Of a stretch of 64,000 bases of DNA, positions 18,051 through 26,576 are shown piece by piece. The translations under genes and the position numbers were made by a program. Positions within the stretch are counted from its first letter, which is position 1, and every line of letters begins with the position of its first letter. The notes under the pieces were generated by a model. It saw only the letters and a list, made by a program, of their open reading frames with translations, did no database searches and had not been told where the DNA came from. The DNA comes from Cellulomonas humilata (GTDB lineage: Bacteria; Actinomycetota; Actinomycetes; Actinomycetales; Cellulomonadaceae). The stretch spans positions 39,382 to 103,381 of the forward strand of contig NZ_JABMCI010000053.1 in assembly GCF_013359775.1 (NCBI RefSeq), in the 5' to 3' direction.

Positions 18051-20153
18051 ATGTCTCAGGTCGCCGGATGGATCACCCATCGCTACCTCAAGTTCGCCGT
18101 CATCGTCTTCTGGCTCGTCGTGGTCGCGCTCCTAGGGCCCCTCGCGGGCAAGCTCACGGGTGCGCAGGACAACGACGCCAAGTCTTGGCTGCCCGCCAAC
18201 GCCGAGTCGACCGAGGTGCTCGACGCCGCCGGCAGCTTCGTGTCCGCCAACACCATCCCCGCGGTCATGGTCTACGAGCGCTCGTCCGGTCTCACGCCCG
18301 ACGACCTCGCTGCGATCGCGGCCGACGCAGCGGAGTTCGGCACGCTCGACACGCTGGACGGCGAGGTCGTCGGCCCGATCCCGTCCGAGGACGGCCAGGC
18401 CGCGCAGATCATCGTCCCGCTCGATCTCGGCTCCGACGGCTGGAACCTCGCCGCCGACGCCGTCGTCGACCTGCGGGCCACCGCGGAGGACGGGCCAGAC
18501 GGTCTCGACGTCTACGTGACCGGACCGGCCGGCTCCGCCGCGGACTCGTCCGAGGCGTTCGAGGGCATCGACGGCACGCTGCTGTACGCGGCCGTCGCCG
18601 TCGTCATCGTCATCCTGCTCATCACCTACCGCAGCCCGATCCTGTGGATCCTGCCGGTCATCTCCGCGGGCGTCGCGCTCACGGTCTCCCAGGCCCTGAT
18701 CTACCTGCTCGCGGACAACTACGACCTGACCGTCAACGCGCAGAGCGCCGGCATCCTCACGGTCCTCGTGTTCGGCGCGGGGACGGACTACGCCCTGCTC
18801 CTGGTCGCCCGCTACCGCGAGGAGCTGCGCAAGCACGGCGACCGGCACGAGGCGATGGCGCTGGCCCTGCACCGGGCCAGCCCGGCGATCATCGCCAGCG
18901 GCGCCACGGTGGCCATCGGCATGCTCGCCCTGCTGTTCGCGACGATGAACTCCACGGCCGGACTCGGCCCGGTCGCCGCCATCGGCATCGGCGTGGCCCT
19001 GCTCGTCATGCTCACCCTCCTGCCGGCGCTCCTGGTCACCTGCGGCCGGTGGATCTTCTGGCCGCGCACCCCCAAGCTGGGTGACAGCGAGCCGTCCGAG
19101 CACGGCTTCTGGGCACGCGTCGGCGGTCGGATCGAGCGTCGGCCCCGGGCGACGTGGATCGGCACGTCCGCGGCCCTCCTGGTCGCGTGCGTCGGCATCG
19201 TGGCGCTCAACGCGACCGGGCTGACCACCGAGGAGTCGTTCCGCGGCGAGCAGCCGTCGATCGTGGGCGAGAAGGTGCTCTCCGCGCACTTCCCCGGCGG
19301 CGCCGGCTCCCCCGTCGTCGTCATCGCGAACGCCGGCCAGGCCGACGACGTCGCCGCTGTCCTCGCGGACGTCGAGGGCATCGACCCGGCGAGCGTCGCC
19401 GAGCCCGTCGTGCTGGGCGACCTCGCCTACATCGAGGGCACCCTGACGTCCGCGCCCGACGCCGACGAGGCCTACGACACGGTCGACCGGGTGCGCGAGG
19501 CGGTGCACGCGGTGCCCGACGCCGAGGCGCTGGTCGGTGGCACGACGGCGGTCAACCTCGACGTGCAGCGGGCCTCGGCCGACGACAACCGGCTGATCAT
19601 CCCGATCATCCTGCTCGTCGTGTTCGTCATCCTCATGGTCCTGCTGCGGGCGATCGTGGCCCCGCTGGTGCTCATCGGCACCGTCGTGCTCTCGTTCGGC
19701 GCGGCCATCGGCATCAGCGCGCTCGTGTTCAAGTACGTCTTCGGCTACGCCGGGGCGGACACGTCGTTCCCGCTGTTCGTGTTCGTGTTCCTGGTGGCCC
19801 TGGGGATCGACTACAACATCTTCCTCATGACCCGGGTGCGCGAGGAGGCGCTGCGGATCGGGCACCACCGCGGCTCGCTGGTCGGCCTGGCGGCCACCGG
19901 CGGGGTGATCACGTCGGCCGGACTGGTCCTGGCGGGGACGTTCGCGGTGCTCGGCACGCTGCCGCTGGTGGCGTTCGCGGAGATCGGGTTCGCCGTGGCG
20001 TTCGGCGTGCTGCTGGACACCCTCATCGTCCGGTCGGTGCTGGTCACGGCCCTGAACCTCGACATCGGGAAGGCCATGTGGTGGCCGAGCGCGCTCAGCA
20101 AGCAGAAGGAGCCCGAGCCCGCGGAGCAGCCCGTCGCGGTCCCCGTCTCCTGA
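18051..20153 (+). CDS. MMPL family RND-type transporter
   Basis: A 700-aa MMPL-type exporter with the expected two-fold architecture. A first helix (VIVFWLVVVALLGPLAGK) is followed by an extracytoplasmic domain (about 35-170) and five helices including the proton-relay segment FGAGTDYALLLVARYRE (about 242). A repeat of this layout carries the second relay segment FLVALGIDYNIFLMTRVREE (about 580). Such proteins export lipids, peptides or drugs using proton flow. It has a good AGAGGAAC ribosome-binding site and a strong terminator directly after it, so it stands alone. No adjacent lipid or peptide biosynthesis genes hint at the cargo. Confidence 0.93.
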   Translation: MSQVAGWITHRYLKFAVIVFWLVVVALLGPLAGKLTGAQDNDAKSWLPANAESTEVLDAAGSFVSANTIPAVMVYERSSGLTPDDLAAIAADAAEFGTLDTLDGEVVGPIPSEDGQAAQIIVPLDLGSDGWNLAADAVVDLRATAEDGPDGLDVYVTGPAGSAADSSEAFEGIDGTLLYAAVAVVIVILLITYRSPILWILPVISAGVALTVSQALIYLLADNYDLTVNAQSAGILTVLVFGAGTDYALLLVARYREELRKHGDRHEAMALALHRASPAIIASGATVAIGMLALLFATMNSTAGLGPVAAIGIGVALLVMLTLLPALLVTCGRWIFWPRTPKLGDSEPSEHGFWARVGGRIERRPRATWIGTSAALLVACVGIVALNATGLTTEESFRGEQPSIVGEKVLSAHFPGGAGSPVVVIANAGQADDVAAVLADVEGIDPASVAEPVVLGDLAYIEGTLTSAPDADEAYDTVDRVREAVHAVPDAEALVGGTTAVNLDVQRASADDNRLIIPIILLVVFVILMVLLRAIVAPLVLIGTVVLSFGAAIGISALVFKYVFGYAGADTSFPLFVFVFLVALGIDYNIFLMTRVREEALRIGHHRGSLVGLAATGGVITSAGLVLAGTFAVLGTLPLVAFAEIGFAVAFGVLLDTLIVRSVLVTALNLDIGKAMWWPSALSKQKEPEPAEQPVAVPVS

Positions 20154-20163
20154 CCCGCTGACC

Positions 20164-20199
20164 CGAGATGCCCGGATCCTCCGCGATCCGGGCATCTCG
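20164..20199 (+). terminator. Strong hairpin terminator after the MMPL gene
   Basis: A perfect 15-bp stem (20164-20178 with 20185-20199, arm CGAGATGCCCGGATC) and 6-nt loop lie about 10 bp after the MMPL stop. It separates the exporter from the P-type ATPase gene. Confidence 0.85.
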
Positions 20200-20253
20200 C
20201 GCTAGCGTGGCCGCACGAGCGTGCACCACTCGTCGCGGCCTAGGGAGCCTTCG

Positions 20254-23010
20254 GTGACCGACACTCTCAGCAGCACCGCAGCCCCCACCCGCTGGTGGGC
20301 GCTCGACCCCGAGGCCGCGAGCGCGCAGCTCAGCACGGACCTCGCGGCCGGCCTGACCACGGCGGAGGTGACTGCCCGCCGGGAGCGCTACGGACCGAAC
20401 ACGCTCACCGCGCAGGCCGCACCGTCGGTGTGGTCGGTGGTGCTCGCGCAGCTGCGCGACCCGATGAACATCATGCTCGTCGCCGTCGCGGCGGTGAGCG
20501 CGGCGATCGGGCAGGGCTCGACCGCGCTCATCGTCGGGTTCCTCGTCGTGGTGAACGTGGTCATCGGCGCCCGGCAGGAGATGCTCGCCCGCAAGAGCGT
20601 CGACGCGCTCGCCACCATGCAGGAGCCGCAGTCGCGCGTGCGGCGGGACGGCGCCCTGGTGCAGATCCCCGCCAACGAGCTGGTGCCCGGCGACATCGTC
20701 GAGCTCGAGGCCGGCGACATCGTGCCCGCCGACGGCCGGCTGCTGCGGACCGCGACCATGGAGACGCAGGAAGCGGCGCTGACCGGCGAGAGCACCCCGA
20801 TCGGCAAGGACGTGATCACGCTCGCCGACGAGGACGTCCCGCTCGGTGACCGCGCCAACATGGCGTTCCAGAACACCTCGGTCACCCGCGGCACCGGCAC
20901 GATGCTCGTCACCGCGACCGGCATGACGACGCAGATCGGCAACATCGCCACCCTGCTCTCGTCCGTGGAGAAGACGAAGTCGCCGCTGCAGCGCGAGCTC
21001 GACAAGCTGACCAAGGTGCTCGGGGTCATCGCGTGGAGCGCGGTCGCGGTGATCGTGCTCATCGGGGTCCTGCGCGGCCAGTCGCCGAGCGACCTGCTGT
21101 TCCTCGCGACCGCGGTCGCCATCTCGGCCATCCCGACGGGTCTGCCCACCTTCGTGCAGGCCATGCTCGCGTACGGAGCCCGCCAGCTGGCCGACGCCAA
21201 GGCCGTCGTCGCCAACCTCAACGACGTCGAGACGCTCGGGGCGACCAGCTCGATCAACTCCGACAAGACGGGGACGCTCACCCTCAACGAGATGACGGTG
21301 ACCGCGCTCTACACCGTGGGCCAGCACTTCACGGTCGAGGGCAACGGGTACGCCAAGACCGGCCAGATCCTGCAGGCAGCCGGTGCGGAGGTCCCCGACC
21401 TGACCCCGCTGGCCTACGGCCTCTGCCTGGCCAGCGACGCGACCGTGTCCGACTCCGGCGGCGTCATCGGCGACCCGACCGAGGCGGCACTCGTGGTGCT
21501 CGCCGCCAAGCTGGGCATCGACGCGGAGGAGAGCCGCCGCACGTACCCCCGCGTCGCGGAGGTGCCGTTCGACTCGGCGTACAAGTTCATGGCGACCGCC
21601 CACTGGCTGCCCTGGCGGGGCGAGCGGTCGCTCGTCGAGGTGGTCAAGGGCGGGCCGGACGTCGTGCTGCAGCGCTGCACGCACGCCCTCGCCGGTCCCG
21701 GCCAGACCGTCCCGCTGGAGGCCATGCGCGCCGACATCGAGGCGGAGATGGAGCGGCTCGCCGAGCAGGGTCTGCGCACGCTCGCCTTCGCGACGCGGTT
21801 CCTCACGCCGGCCGACGAGGCCGCCCTGGTCGCGGACCCGATGTCCTACGTCGAGGAGCTCGTGTTCGTCGGGCTGGTCGGCATCGTCGACCCGTTGCGC
21901 CCGACCGCCAAGGTGGCCGTCGACATCGCCCTGAAGGCCGGCATCGAGGTCCGCATGATCACCGGCGACCACGCGGTGACCGCGAGCGCGATCGGCAAGC
22001 AGCTCGGACTCGGCCCGGGAGCGATCAGCGGACCCGAGCTGGCTGCCCTCACCGACGAGGAGCTGCTCGAGCGGCTGCCGAACCTGCACGTGTTCGGCCG
22101 CGTCACCCCCGAGGACAAGCTCCGGCTGGTCCAGCTCATGCAGAAGCAGGGCCTGGTGGTCGCCATGACGGGCGACGCGGTCAACGACGCCGCCGCGATC
22201 AAGCAGGCCGACATCGGCGTCGCGATGGGCTCCGGCAGCGAGGTCACCAAGCAGGCGGCTCGCCTGGTGCTCACCGACGACAACTTCAGCACCCTGGTGC
22301 ACGCCGTCGAGCTGGGCCGCAGCATCTACCAGAAGATCACCGCGTACATCCGCTTCCAGATGAGCCAGCTCATCGGTCTGGTGGTCCTGTTCCTGGCGGC
22401 CAGCGTCTTCGACATCGCCGACGGTGTCGCGATGACCCCGATGATGGTGCTGTTCCTCAACTTCTTCGTCTGCGTGTTCCCCGTGATCGCCATCATGCTC
22501 GACCCGGTGGGACCCGGGATCATGGACCGGGCGCCGCGCGACCCGGACGTCGGGATCACCAACGGCCCCGCCGTGCGCCGCTGGATCATCAACGGCGCGA
22601 TCCTGTGCATCGCCTCGGCGATCCCGCTGGTGCTCGGTCCCGACACCCCGGCCGCCGACCACCCGACGGCGTCGATGACGATGGCGTTCGTCGTCATGGG
22701 GCTCGGCTCGGTCCTCTCCGGCCTGGTCCTGCGCCGCGAACCCGAGTCCGGGCTGGCCGCTCCGCTGCTGACCGCGATCAAGGTGCTCTCGGTGCCGGTG
22801 ATCCTCGTGGTGCTGGCCACCGAGCTGGACTTCCTGCAGCGCTGGCTCACCACGCAGCCGCTCACCGGGTCCCAGTGGCTCGCCTGCCTGGGGCTCGCCC
22901 TGCTGCTGCCCGTCGTCGCGGAGGTCGACAAGGTGCTCATGCGCCGCAGGGCCACCCAGCCCGTGCTCGCTCCCCCGGAGGCGGTGAGCCCGGCGCGCGC
23001 CCGGGTGTGA
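20254..23010 (+). CDS. Cation-transporting P-type ATPase with altered ion-site motif
   Basis: A 918-aa P2-like ATPase. The actuator domain has LTGEST (about 183), the phosphorylated aspartate lies in NSDKTGTLT (about 343), and nucleotide-binding and hinge segments include RMITGDHAVTA and MTGDAVNDAAAIKQADIGVAMG. About ten membrane helices are predicted. Two departures stand out. The M4 ion-binding motif, PEGLP in calcium pumps, reads AIPTGLP. The hinge reads GDAVNDA instead of GDGVNDA. The catalytic core is otherwise intact, so it should be active, but the loss of the M4 acidic residue argues against ordinary calcium transport. The GTG at 20254 follows GGGAGCC. An MFS gene starts 3 bp after its stop, pointing to co-transcription. 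Confidence 0.92.
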   Translation: MTDTLSSTAAPTRWWALDPEAASAQLSTDLAAGLTTAEVTARRERYGPNTLTAQAAPSVWSVVLAQLRDPMNIMLVAVAAVSAAIGQGSTALIVGFLVVVNVVIGARQEMLARKSVDALATMQEPQSRVRRDGALVQIPANELVPGDIVELEAGDIVPADGRLLRTATMETQEAALTGESTPIGKDVITLADEDVPLGDRANMAFQNTSVTRGTGTMLVTATGMTTQIGNIATLLSSVEKTKSPLQRELDKLTKVLGVIAWSAVAVIVLIGVLRGQSPSDLLFLATAVAISAIPTGLPTFVQAMLAYGARQLADAKAVVANLNDVETLGATSSINSDKTGTLTLNEMTVTALYTVGQHFTVEGNGYAKTGQILQAAGAEVPDLTPLAYGLCLASDATVSDSGGVIGDPTEAALVVLAAKLGIDAEESRRTYPRVAEVPFDSAYKFMATAHWLPWRGERSLVEVVKGGPDVVLQRCTHALAGPGQTVPLEAMRADIEAEMERLAEQGLRTLAFATRFLTPADEAALVADPMSYVEELVFVGLVGIVDPLRPTAKVAVDIALKAGIEVRMITGDHAVTASAIGKQLGLGPGAISGPELAALTDEELLERLPNLHVFGRVTPEDKLRLVQLMQKQGLVVAMTGDAVNDAAAIKQADIGVAMGSGSEVTKQAARLVLTDDNFSTLVHAVELGRSIYQKITAYIRFQMSQLIGLVVLFLAASVFDIADGVAMTPMMVLFLNFFVCVFPVIAIMLDPVGPGIMDRAPRDPDVGITNGPAVRRWIINGAILCIASAIPLVLGPDTPAADHPTASMTMAFVVMGLGSVLSGLVLRREPESGLAAPLLTAIKVLSVPVILVVLATELDFLQRWLTTQPLTGSQWLACLGLALLLPVVAEVDKVLMRRRATQPVLAPPEAVSPARARV

Positions 23011-23013
23011 GCC

Positions 23014-24609
23014 ATGAGCGCCACGCCGGGGGACGACGCCACACCGTCCGCGGGGAACCCGCGTCTCGCCATCCTGCTGGCGATGGCGATGTTCGTCCTC
23101 GTGGTGGACACGTCGCTGATGAACGTCTCGATCTCGGCCGTGGTCCGCGACCTCGACACGACCGTCAGCGGGGTGCAGTCCGCGATCGCCCTCGAGGCGC
23201 TGGTCTCGGCCGCGTTCATCCTCATCGGCAGCAAGATCGGCGACCTGTTCGGCCGCAAGCGGGCGTACGTGGTCGGCCTGCTGGCCTACGCCGTCGGCGC
23301 CCTGGCGATGACCCTCGCGCAGAGCCTGACGGCCATCATCGTGTTCTGGGCGATCATCGGCGGGCTCGGCGCCTCCCTGCTCCTGCCGGCGATGCAGTCG
23401 CTCATCCACGGGAACTTCGCCGGCGCCGCCCAACGCAAGGCGTTCGCCCTGGTCGGCGCGGCCGCGGCGATCGCTGCGGCGGTCGGCCCCCTGCTCGGCG
23501 GGTTCATCACCACGTACCTGTCGTGGCGGCTCGCGTTCCTGCTCGAGGTCGTGATCATCGCCGTCGTGCTCTCGGGGATCCGCCTGGTCAAGGACGTCCC
23601 GTACACCGGATCCCGCCACATCGACGGGGTCGGGGCCGTGCTCTCGGTGCTCGGCATGGGCGGTGTCGTCCTCGGCATCCTCGTCTGGCAGGAGGGTGGC
23701 GAGTCGGTGGTCGCGATCCTGGCCGTCGGCGTGGTGGCGCTCGGCTCGCTGGTCGTCTGGCTCCGCCGGCGCAGACGGCTGGCGCAGCCGACGCTGATCG
23801 ACCCCGACCTGTTCGCCTCCAAGGTGTTCCGGTTCGGGATCACCGAGCAGTCGCTCCAGCAGATCGCCCTCGGCGGGACCATGATCGCGCTGCCGATCTA
23901 CCTCCAGGTGGTGCTGGAGTACAGCGCGATGGGGGCCGGCCTGTCCATCGCACCGCTGTCGCTGAGCATGTTCGCGGTCGCGCTCGTCGCCGGCAAGAAG
24001 GCCGGCACCCGCAACCCGAGCGGCATCATCCGGTGGGGGTTCGCGCTCCTGCTCGTCGGCATCGCGACCGTGATCCTCGTCGTGCCGCGGGCGGACTCGG
24101 GGTGGTGGCTGGTGGTCCCGCTGCTCGTCGCCGGCTCCGGGCTGGGCCTGCTGGTCTCGCAGCTGAACAACTACACGCTCGCACCGATCTCCGAGGAGCG
24201 CGTGAGCGAGGCAGCCGGGATCAACTCCGCGGCCGGCTCGTTCGGGCTCTCGTTCGGTCTCGCGTTCGCCGGCGCGATCCTGCTGGCCGCGCTCTCGACG
24301 ATCTTCACGTCGATGGCGTCCGACAGCACCGTGCTGGACGCCGCGGAGCAGACGCAGGTGGCGGAGGTGCTGGAGCACGACGCGCAGGTGGTGAGCACCA
24401 CCGAGCTCGAGGAGCTCCTCGCCGGCCAGCCGCAGGACACGCAGGACGAGATCATCCGGATCAACACCGAGGCCCGGCCGCTCGCCCTGCAGATCGCCAT
24501 GCTCGTCCCGCTGGTCGCCGCGCTCGGCGGCCTGCTGGTCTCGTTCCGCACGGGCAGGCTCCCCTACGCGCCCCCGGCCGCACCCGTCGAGGCCGCGGTC
24601 TGGGGATGA
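23014..24609 (+). CDS. MFS transporter, DHA2 (14-helix) type
   Basis: A 531-aa major facilitator exporter with about 14 hydrophobic helices, as in the DHA2 drug:H+ antiporter group. The first helix contains LVVDTSLMNVSISAV (motif D1-like), the loop 2-3 motif is IGSKIGDLFGRKRAYVVG, and the antiporter motif C region reads AVGPLLGGFI. A long acidic extracytoplasmic loop (about 445-490, EHDAQVVSTTELEELLAGQPQ) precedes the last helix. The substrate is unknown. It follows the P-type ATPase by 3 bp and precedes a DUF7144 gene by 31 bp, so the three probably form an operon. Confidence 0.92.
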   Translation: MSATPGDDATPSAGNPRLAILLAMAMFVLVVDTSLMNVSISAVVRDLDTTVSGVQSAIALEALVSAAFILIGSKIGDLFGRKRAYVVGLLAYAVGALAMTLAQSLTAIIVFWAIIGGLGASLLLPAMQSLIHGNFAGAAQRKAFALVGAAAAIAAAVGPLLGGFITTYLSWRLAFLLEVVIIAVVLSGIRLVKDVPYTGSRHIDGVGAVLSVLGMGGVVLGILVWQEGGESVVAILAVGVVALGSLVVWLRRRRRLAQPTLIDPDLFASKVFRFGITEQSLQQIALGGTMIALPIYLQVVLEYSAMGAGLSIAPLSLSMFAVALVAGKKAGTRNPSGIIRWGFALLLVGIATVILVVPRADSGWWLVVPLLVAGSGLGLLVSQLNNYTLAPISEERVSEAAGINSAAGSFGLSFGLAFAGAILLAALSTIFTSMASDSTVLDAAEQTQVAEVLEHDAQVVSTTELEELLAGQPQDTQDEIIRINTEARPLALQIAMLVPLVAALGGLLVSFRTGRLPYAPPAAPVEAAVWG

Positions 24610-24640
24610 CACAGCTCGCCCACCTCTCGAAAGGACAGAG

Positions 24641-25033
24641 ATGACTGAGACCCGCAACTCGTTCGCGGTAGGACTGACCGTCTTCGCCGCGGTGCTCATG
24701 CTGCTGGTGGGGATGTTCCAGGCTGTCGAGGGCCTGGTCGCGCTGCTCGGCGACACGCTCTTCGTCGTCGGTCAGGAGTGGACCTTCTCGTTCGACGTCA
24801 CGACGTGGGGCTGGATCCACCTGATCACCGGGATCGTCATCGCCGCCGCCGGGTACTTCGTGCTCACGGGCTCGGTGTGGGCCCGCAGCGTCGGGGTGTT
24901 CCTGGCCGGCCTGGGCGCGCTGCTGAACTTCCTGTGGCTGCCGTACTACCCCGTGTGGAGCGTCATCATCATCACGCTGAACGTGCTCGTGATCTGGGCG
25001 CTCACCGCGCACGGCCGCGACATCACCCGCTGA
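24641..25033 (+). CDS. DUF7144-type four-helix membrane protein
   Basis: A 130-aa protein almost entirely made of four hydrophobic helices. Diagnostic patterns are FQAVEGLVALLGDTLFVV, TWGWIHLITGIVIAAAGY and LNFLWLPYYPVWS. These fit an actinobacterial membrane family of unknown function now called DUF7144. The ATG follows GAAAGGACAGAG. It is the third gene of the ATPase-MFS unit, and its stop meets the stop of the opposing PIG-L gene head-on, end to end. Confidence 0.85.
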   Translation: MTETRNSFAVGLTVFAAVLMLLVGMFQAVEGLVALLGDTLFVVGQEWTFSFDVTTWGWIHLITGIVIAAAGYFVLTGSVWARSVGVFLAGLGALLNFLWLPYYPVWSVIIITLNVLVIWALTAHGRDITR

Positions 25034-25786
25034 CTACTCGCCGACCATCGGTGGCGGCGCCTGCAGGTCGTAGGCGCGGAACAGCACCGCGTGCTCGACC
25101 CCCATCGCGCGTCCCTGCATGCCCGCGATCATCGGGAGCATGTCCCGGGGTGCGGGATGGCCGGGCAGCCCGGCGAGGTATTCCGCGTGCGCCTCCAGCG
25201 ACGCGATCCCGGCCTGCAGCGCTTCTCCGGTGACGTCCACGCCGTGCGTCGGCCGGGAGTCGCCGCCCACCAGCAGCCAGCGCACCTGCCAGGGCTCGAG
25301 GCCGTCGTCGTCCAGCAGCTCGGTGAACACCCACCGGTTGCCCGCGTCGCGCACCGCGTCGAGCGTGGCCAGGCCGGCGACCCGGTGGTCGGCCATGTTG
25401 AGCCCGGCCACGAACTCGACCTCCCACGACCCGGTGAGCACCACGTCGGGCCGGCACTCCCGGATGCGCCGGGCGATGTCCCGCCGCAGGGGCAGCCCGT
25501 ACTCGAGCACGCCGTCGGGGTGCTCCAGGAACCGCACGTCCGTCACGCCCACCGCGGCGGACCCGGTGACCTGCTCGCGGGTGCGGACCTCGCGGGTGCG
25601 GTCCGGCGGGGACGCGTCCATGCCGGCCTCCCCGCGGGTGAGCACCAGGTAGGCGACCTCGACCCCGCGTGCCGTCCAGACGGCCACCGCGGAGGACGTG
25701 CCGTACTCGACGTCGTCGGGGTGCGCGACGACGCACAGGACGCGCTGGAACGCGGTGTCCGGCAGCGCCGGCAGCAGCTCGGGCAT
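25034..25786 (-). CDS. PIG-L family deacetylase
   Basis: A 250-aa zinc-dependent N-deacetylase of the PIG-L/MshB/LmbE family. The metal-binding AHPDD motif is at residues 16-20, RxxE-type turns follow (TRGEAG, then EVRTREQ), and the third ligand histidine is in NMADHRVAG (about 132). Relatives remove acetyl groups from GlcNAc-containing small molecules such as mycothiol precursors and bacillithiol. The sequence is shorter and divergent from MshB, so a mycothiol role cannot be assumed. It lies 10 bp downstream of the macro-domain gene on the same strand, suggesting a two-gene unit. Confidence 0.88.
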   Translation of the reverse strand: MPELLPALPDTAFQRVLCVVAHPDDVEYGTSSAVAVWTARGVEVAYLVLTRGEAGMDASPPDRTREVRTREQVTGSAAVGVTDVRFLEHPDGVLEYGLPLRRDIARRIRECRPDVVLTGSWEVEFVAGLNMADHRVAGLATLDAVRDAGNRWVFTELLDDDGLEPWQVRWLLVGGDSRPTHGVDVTGEALQAGIASLEAHAEYLAGLPGHPAPRDMLPMIAGMQGRAMGVEHAVLFRAYDLQAPPPMVGE

Positions 25787-25796
25787 GCTCCCGACG

Positions 25797-26339
25797 CTAG
25801 CGGGCGTCGAGCGCCGCCCGGAAGGCCCCGAGCGCCTGCGGGGAGAAGAGGACGAACCGCACGAGCGCGACGCCGGGAGCCTGCCCGTGGCCGCGGACCG
25901 CCCGGACGGCGACCTCCGCGACCTCCTCGACCGCCCAGCCGTAGACGCCGGCGCTCACGGCGGGGAACGCGACGGTGCTCGCACCGAGCTCGCGCATCAG
26001 CTCCAGCGGCCGCGAGAAGCACGACGCGAGCAGGTCGGGGTCGGTCTGCCCGGCGTGCCGGTTGGGCCCGACGGTGTGCACCACCCAGCGGGCGGGGAGC
26101 CGGAACCCGGGCGTGGCCACGGCATCCCCCACGGGCAGACCGTCGGGCAGCGTGGTCCGACGCAGCTCACGGCAGGCCGCCAGCAGCTCCGGACCGGCGG
26201 CGGCGTGGATCGCGCCGTCGACGCCCCCGCCGCCGAGCAGGGACGAGTTCGCCGCGTTGACGACGACATCGACGTCCTGCGTCGTGATGTCACCCCGGAC
26301 CGCCTCGACCAGCACCCGGCCATCATGGCCCGCGGACAC
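25797..26339 (-). CDS. Macro domain protein, putative O-acetyl-ADP-ribose deacetylase
   Basis: A 180-aa single macro domain that should bind ADP-ribose. It shows the ADP-ribose-contacting segments RGDITTQDVDVVVNAANSSL (about 15-34), GGGGVDGAIHAAAG (about 36-49) and FPAVSAGVYGW (about 124), as in MacroD-type hydrolases that deacetylate O-acetyl-ADP-ribose or remove mono-ADP-ribose. The start is GTG at 26339. A GAGGGG sequence 8 nt before it is buried in the stem of the 26344-26376 hairpin, so initiation could be structurally controlled. It precedes the PIG-L gene by 10 bp. Confidence 0.9.
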   Translation of the reverse strand: MSAGHDGRVLVEAVRGDITTQDVDVVVNAANSSLLGGGGVDGAIHAAAGPELLAACRELRRTTLPDGLPVGDAVATPGFRLPARWVVHTVGPNRHAGQTDPDLLASCFSRPLELMRELGASTVAFPAVSAGVYGWAVEEVAEVAVRAVRGHGQAPGVALVRFVLFSPQALGAFRAALDAR

Positions 26340-26343
26340 GGGT

Positions 26344-26376
26344 AAGGCCCCTCGGACGCTTACTCCGAGGGGCCTT
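26344..26376. terminator. Hairpin, first copy of a duplicated 33-nt element
   Basis: A 13-bp perfect stem with loop CGCTTAC (26344-26356 with 26364-26376). A direct-orientation copy lies at 27034-27066. The two differ at one base pair (A-T here, G-C there), a compensatory change that supports selection for structure. It sits just upstream of the macro gene start and could terminate transcription or hide that gene's ribosome-binding site. Confidence 0.6.
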
Positions 26377-26431
26377 GACCGGTGCTCAGGCTACAAGCCA
26401 CCCGCGCGCGGACGGGTGAACGACACGCGAC

Positions 26432-26521
26432 TCGTCCACAAATTCTGTCCACAGCCCTGTGTTAACCGGATGTTTCCGCAGGTGAACCTGTGGACAAGGC
26501 TGTGGGTAAGTCGGTGGACAA
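26432..26521. promoter_or_regulatory. Cluster of five DnaA-box-like sites
   Basis: Within 90 bp there are TCGTCCACA (26432-26440), CTGTCCACA (26445-26453), TGTGGACAA (26489-26497, a perfect TTGTCCACA on the minus strand), TGTGGGTAA (26501-26509) and GGTGGACAA (26513-26521). The surroundings are AT-rich for this genome (AATTCTG, GTTAACC, AAAATAG). The consensus in high-GC actinobacteria is TTGTCCACA. No dnaA or dnaN gene is nearby, so this is not the usual origin. It sits just upstream of a promoter for a probable non-coding RNA. Confidence 0.6.
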
Positions 26522-26540
26522 AATAGGGTCCCGGAAGCCC

Positions 26541-26571
26541 TTGTGGCCCCTTCCCGAAGAGGACTAGAAAT
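26541..26571 (+). promoter_or_regulatory. Sigma-70-type promoter upstream of probable ncRNA
   Basis: TTGTGG (26541-26546) and TAGAAA (26565-26570, followed by T) are separated by 18 bp, a good housekeeping promoter for this genome. Transcription would begin near 26577 and run rightwards into a segment with no convincing protein gene. The DnaA-box cluster ends 20 bp upstream of the -35. Confidence 0.55.
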
Positions 26572-26576
26572 CTCAC

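Noticed and set aside
20095..24756. A 1553-codon open frame antisense to the P-type ATPase and MFS genes
   Set aside because: Its composition is Arg/Asp/Gly/His-rich with no family sequence; it is a by-product of strong third-position GC bias in the real genes.
26432..26521. Chromosomal origin oriC
   Set aside because: DnaA boxes are present, but dnaA, dnaN, rpmH or gyrB are not nearby, and the cluster is short; called a DnaA-box cluster instead.
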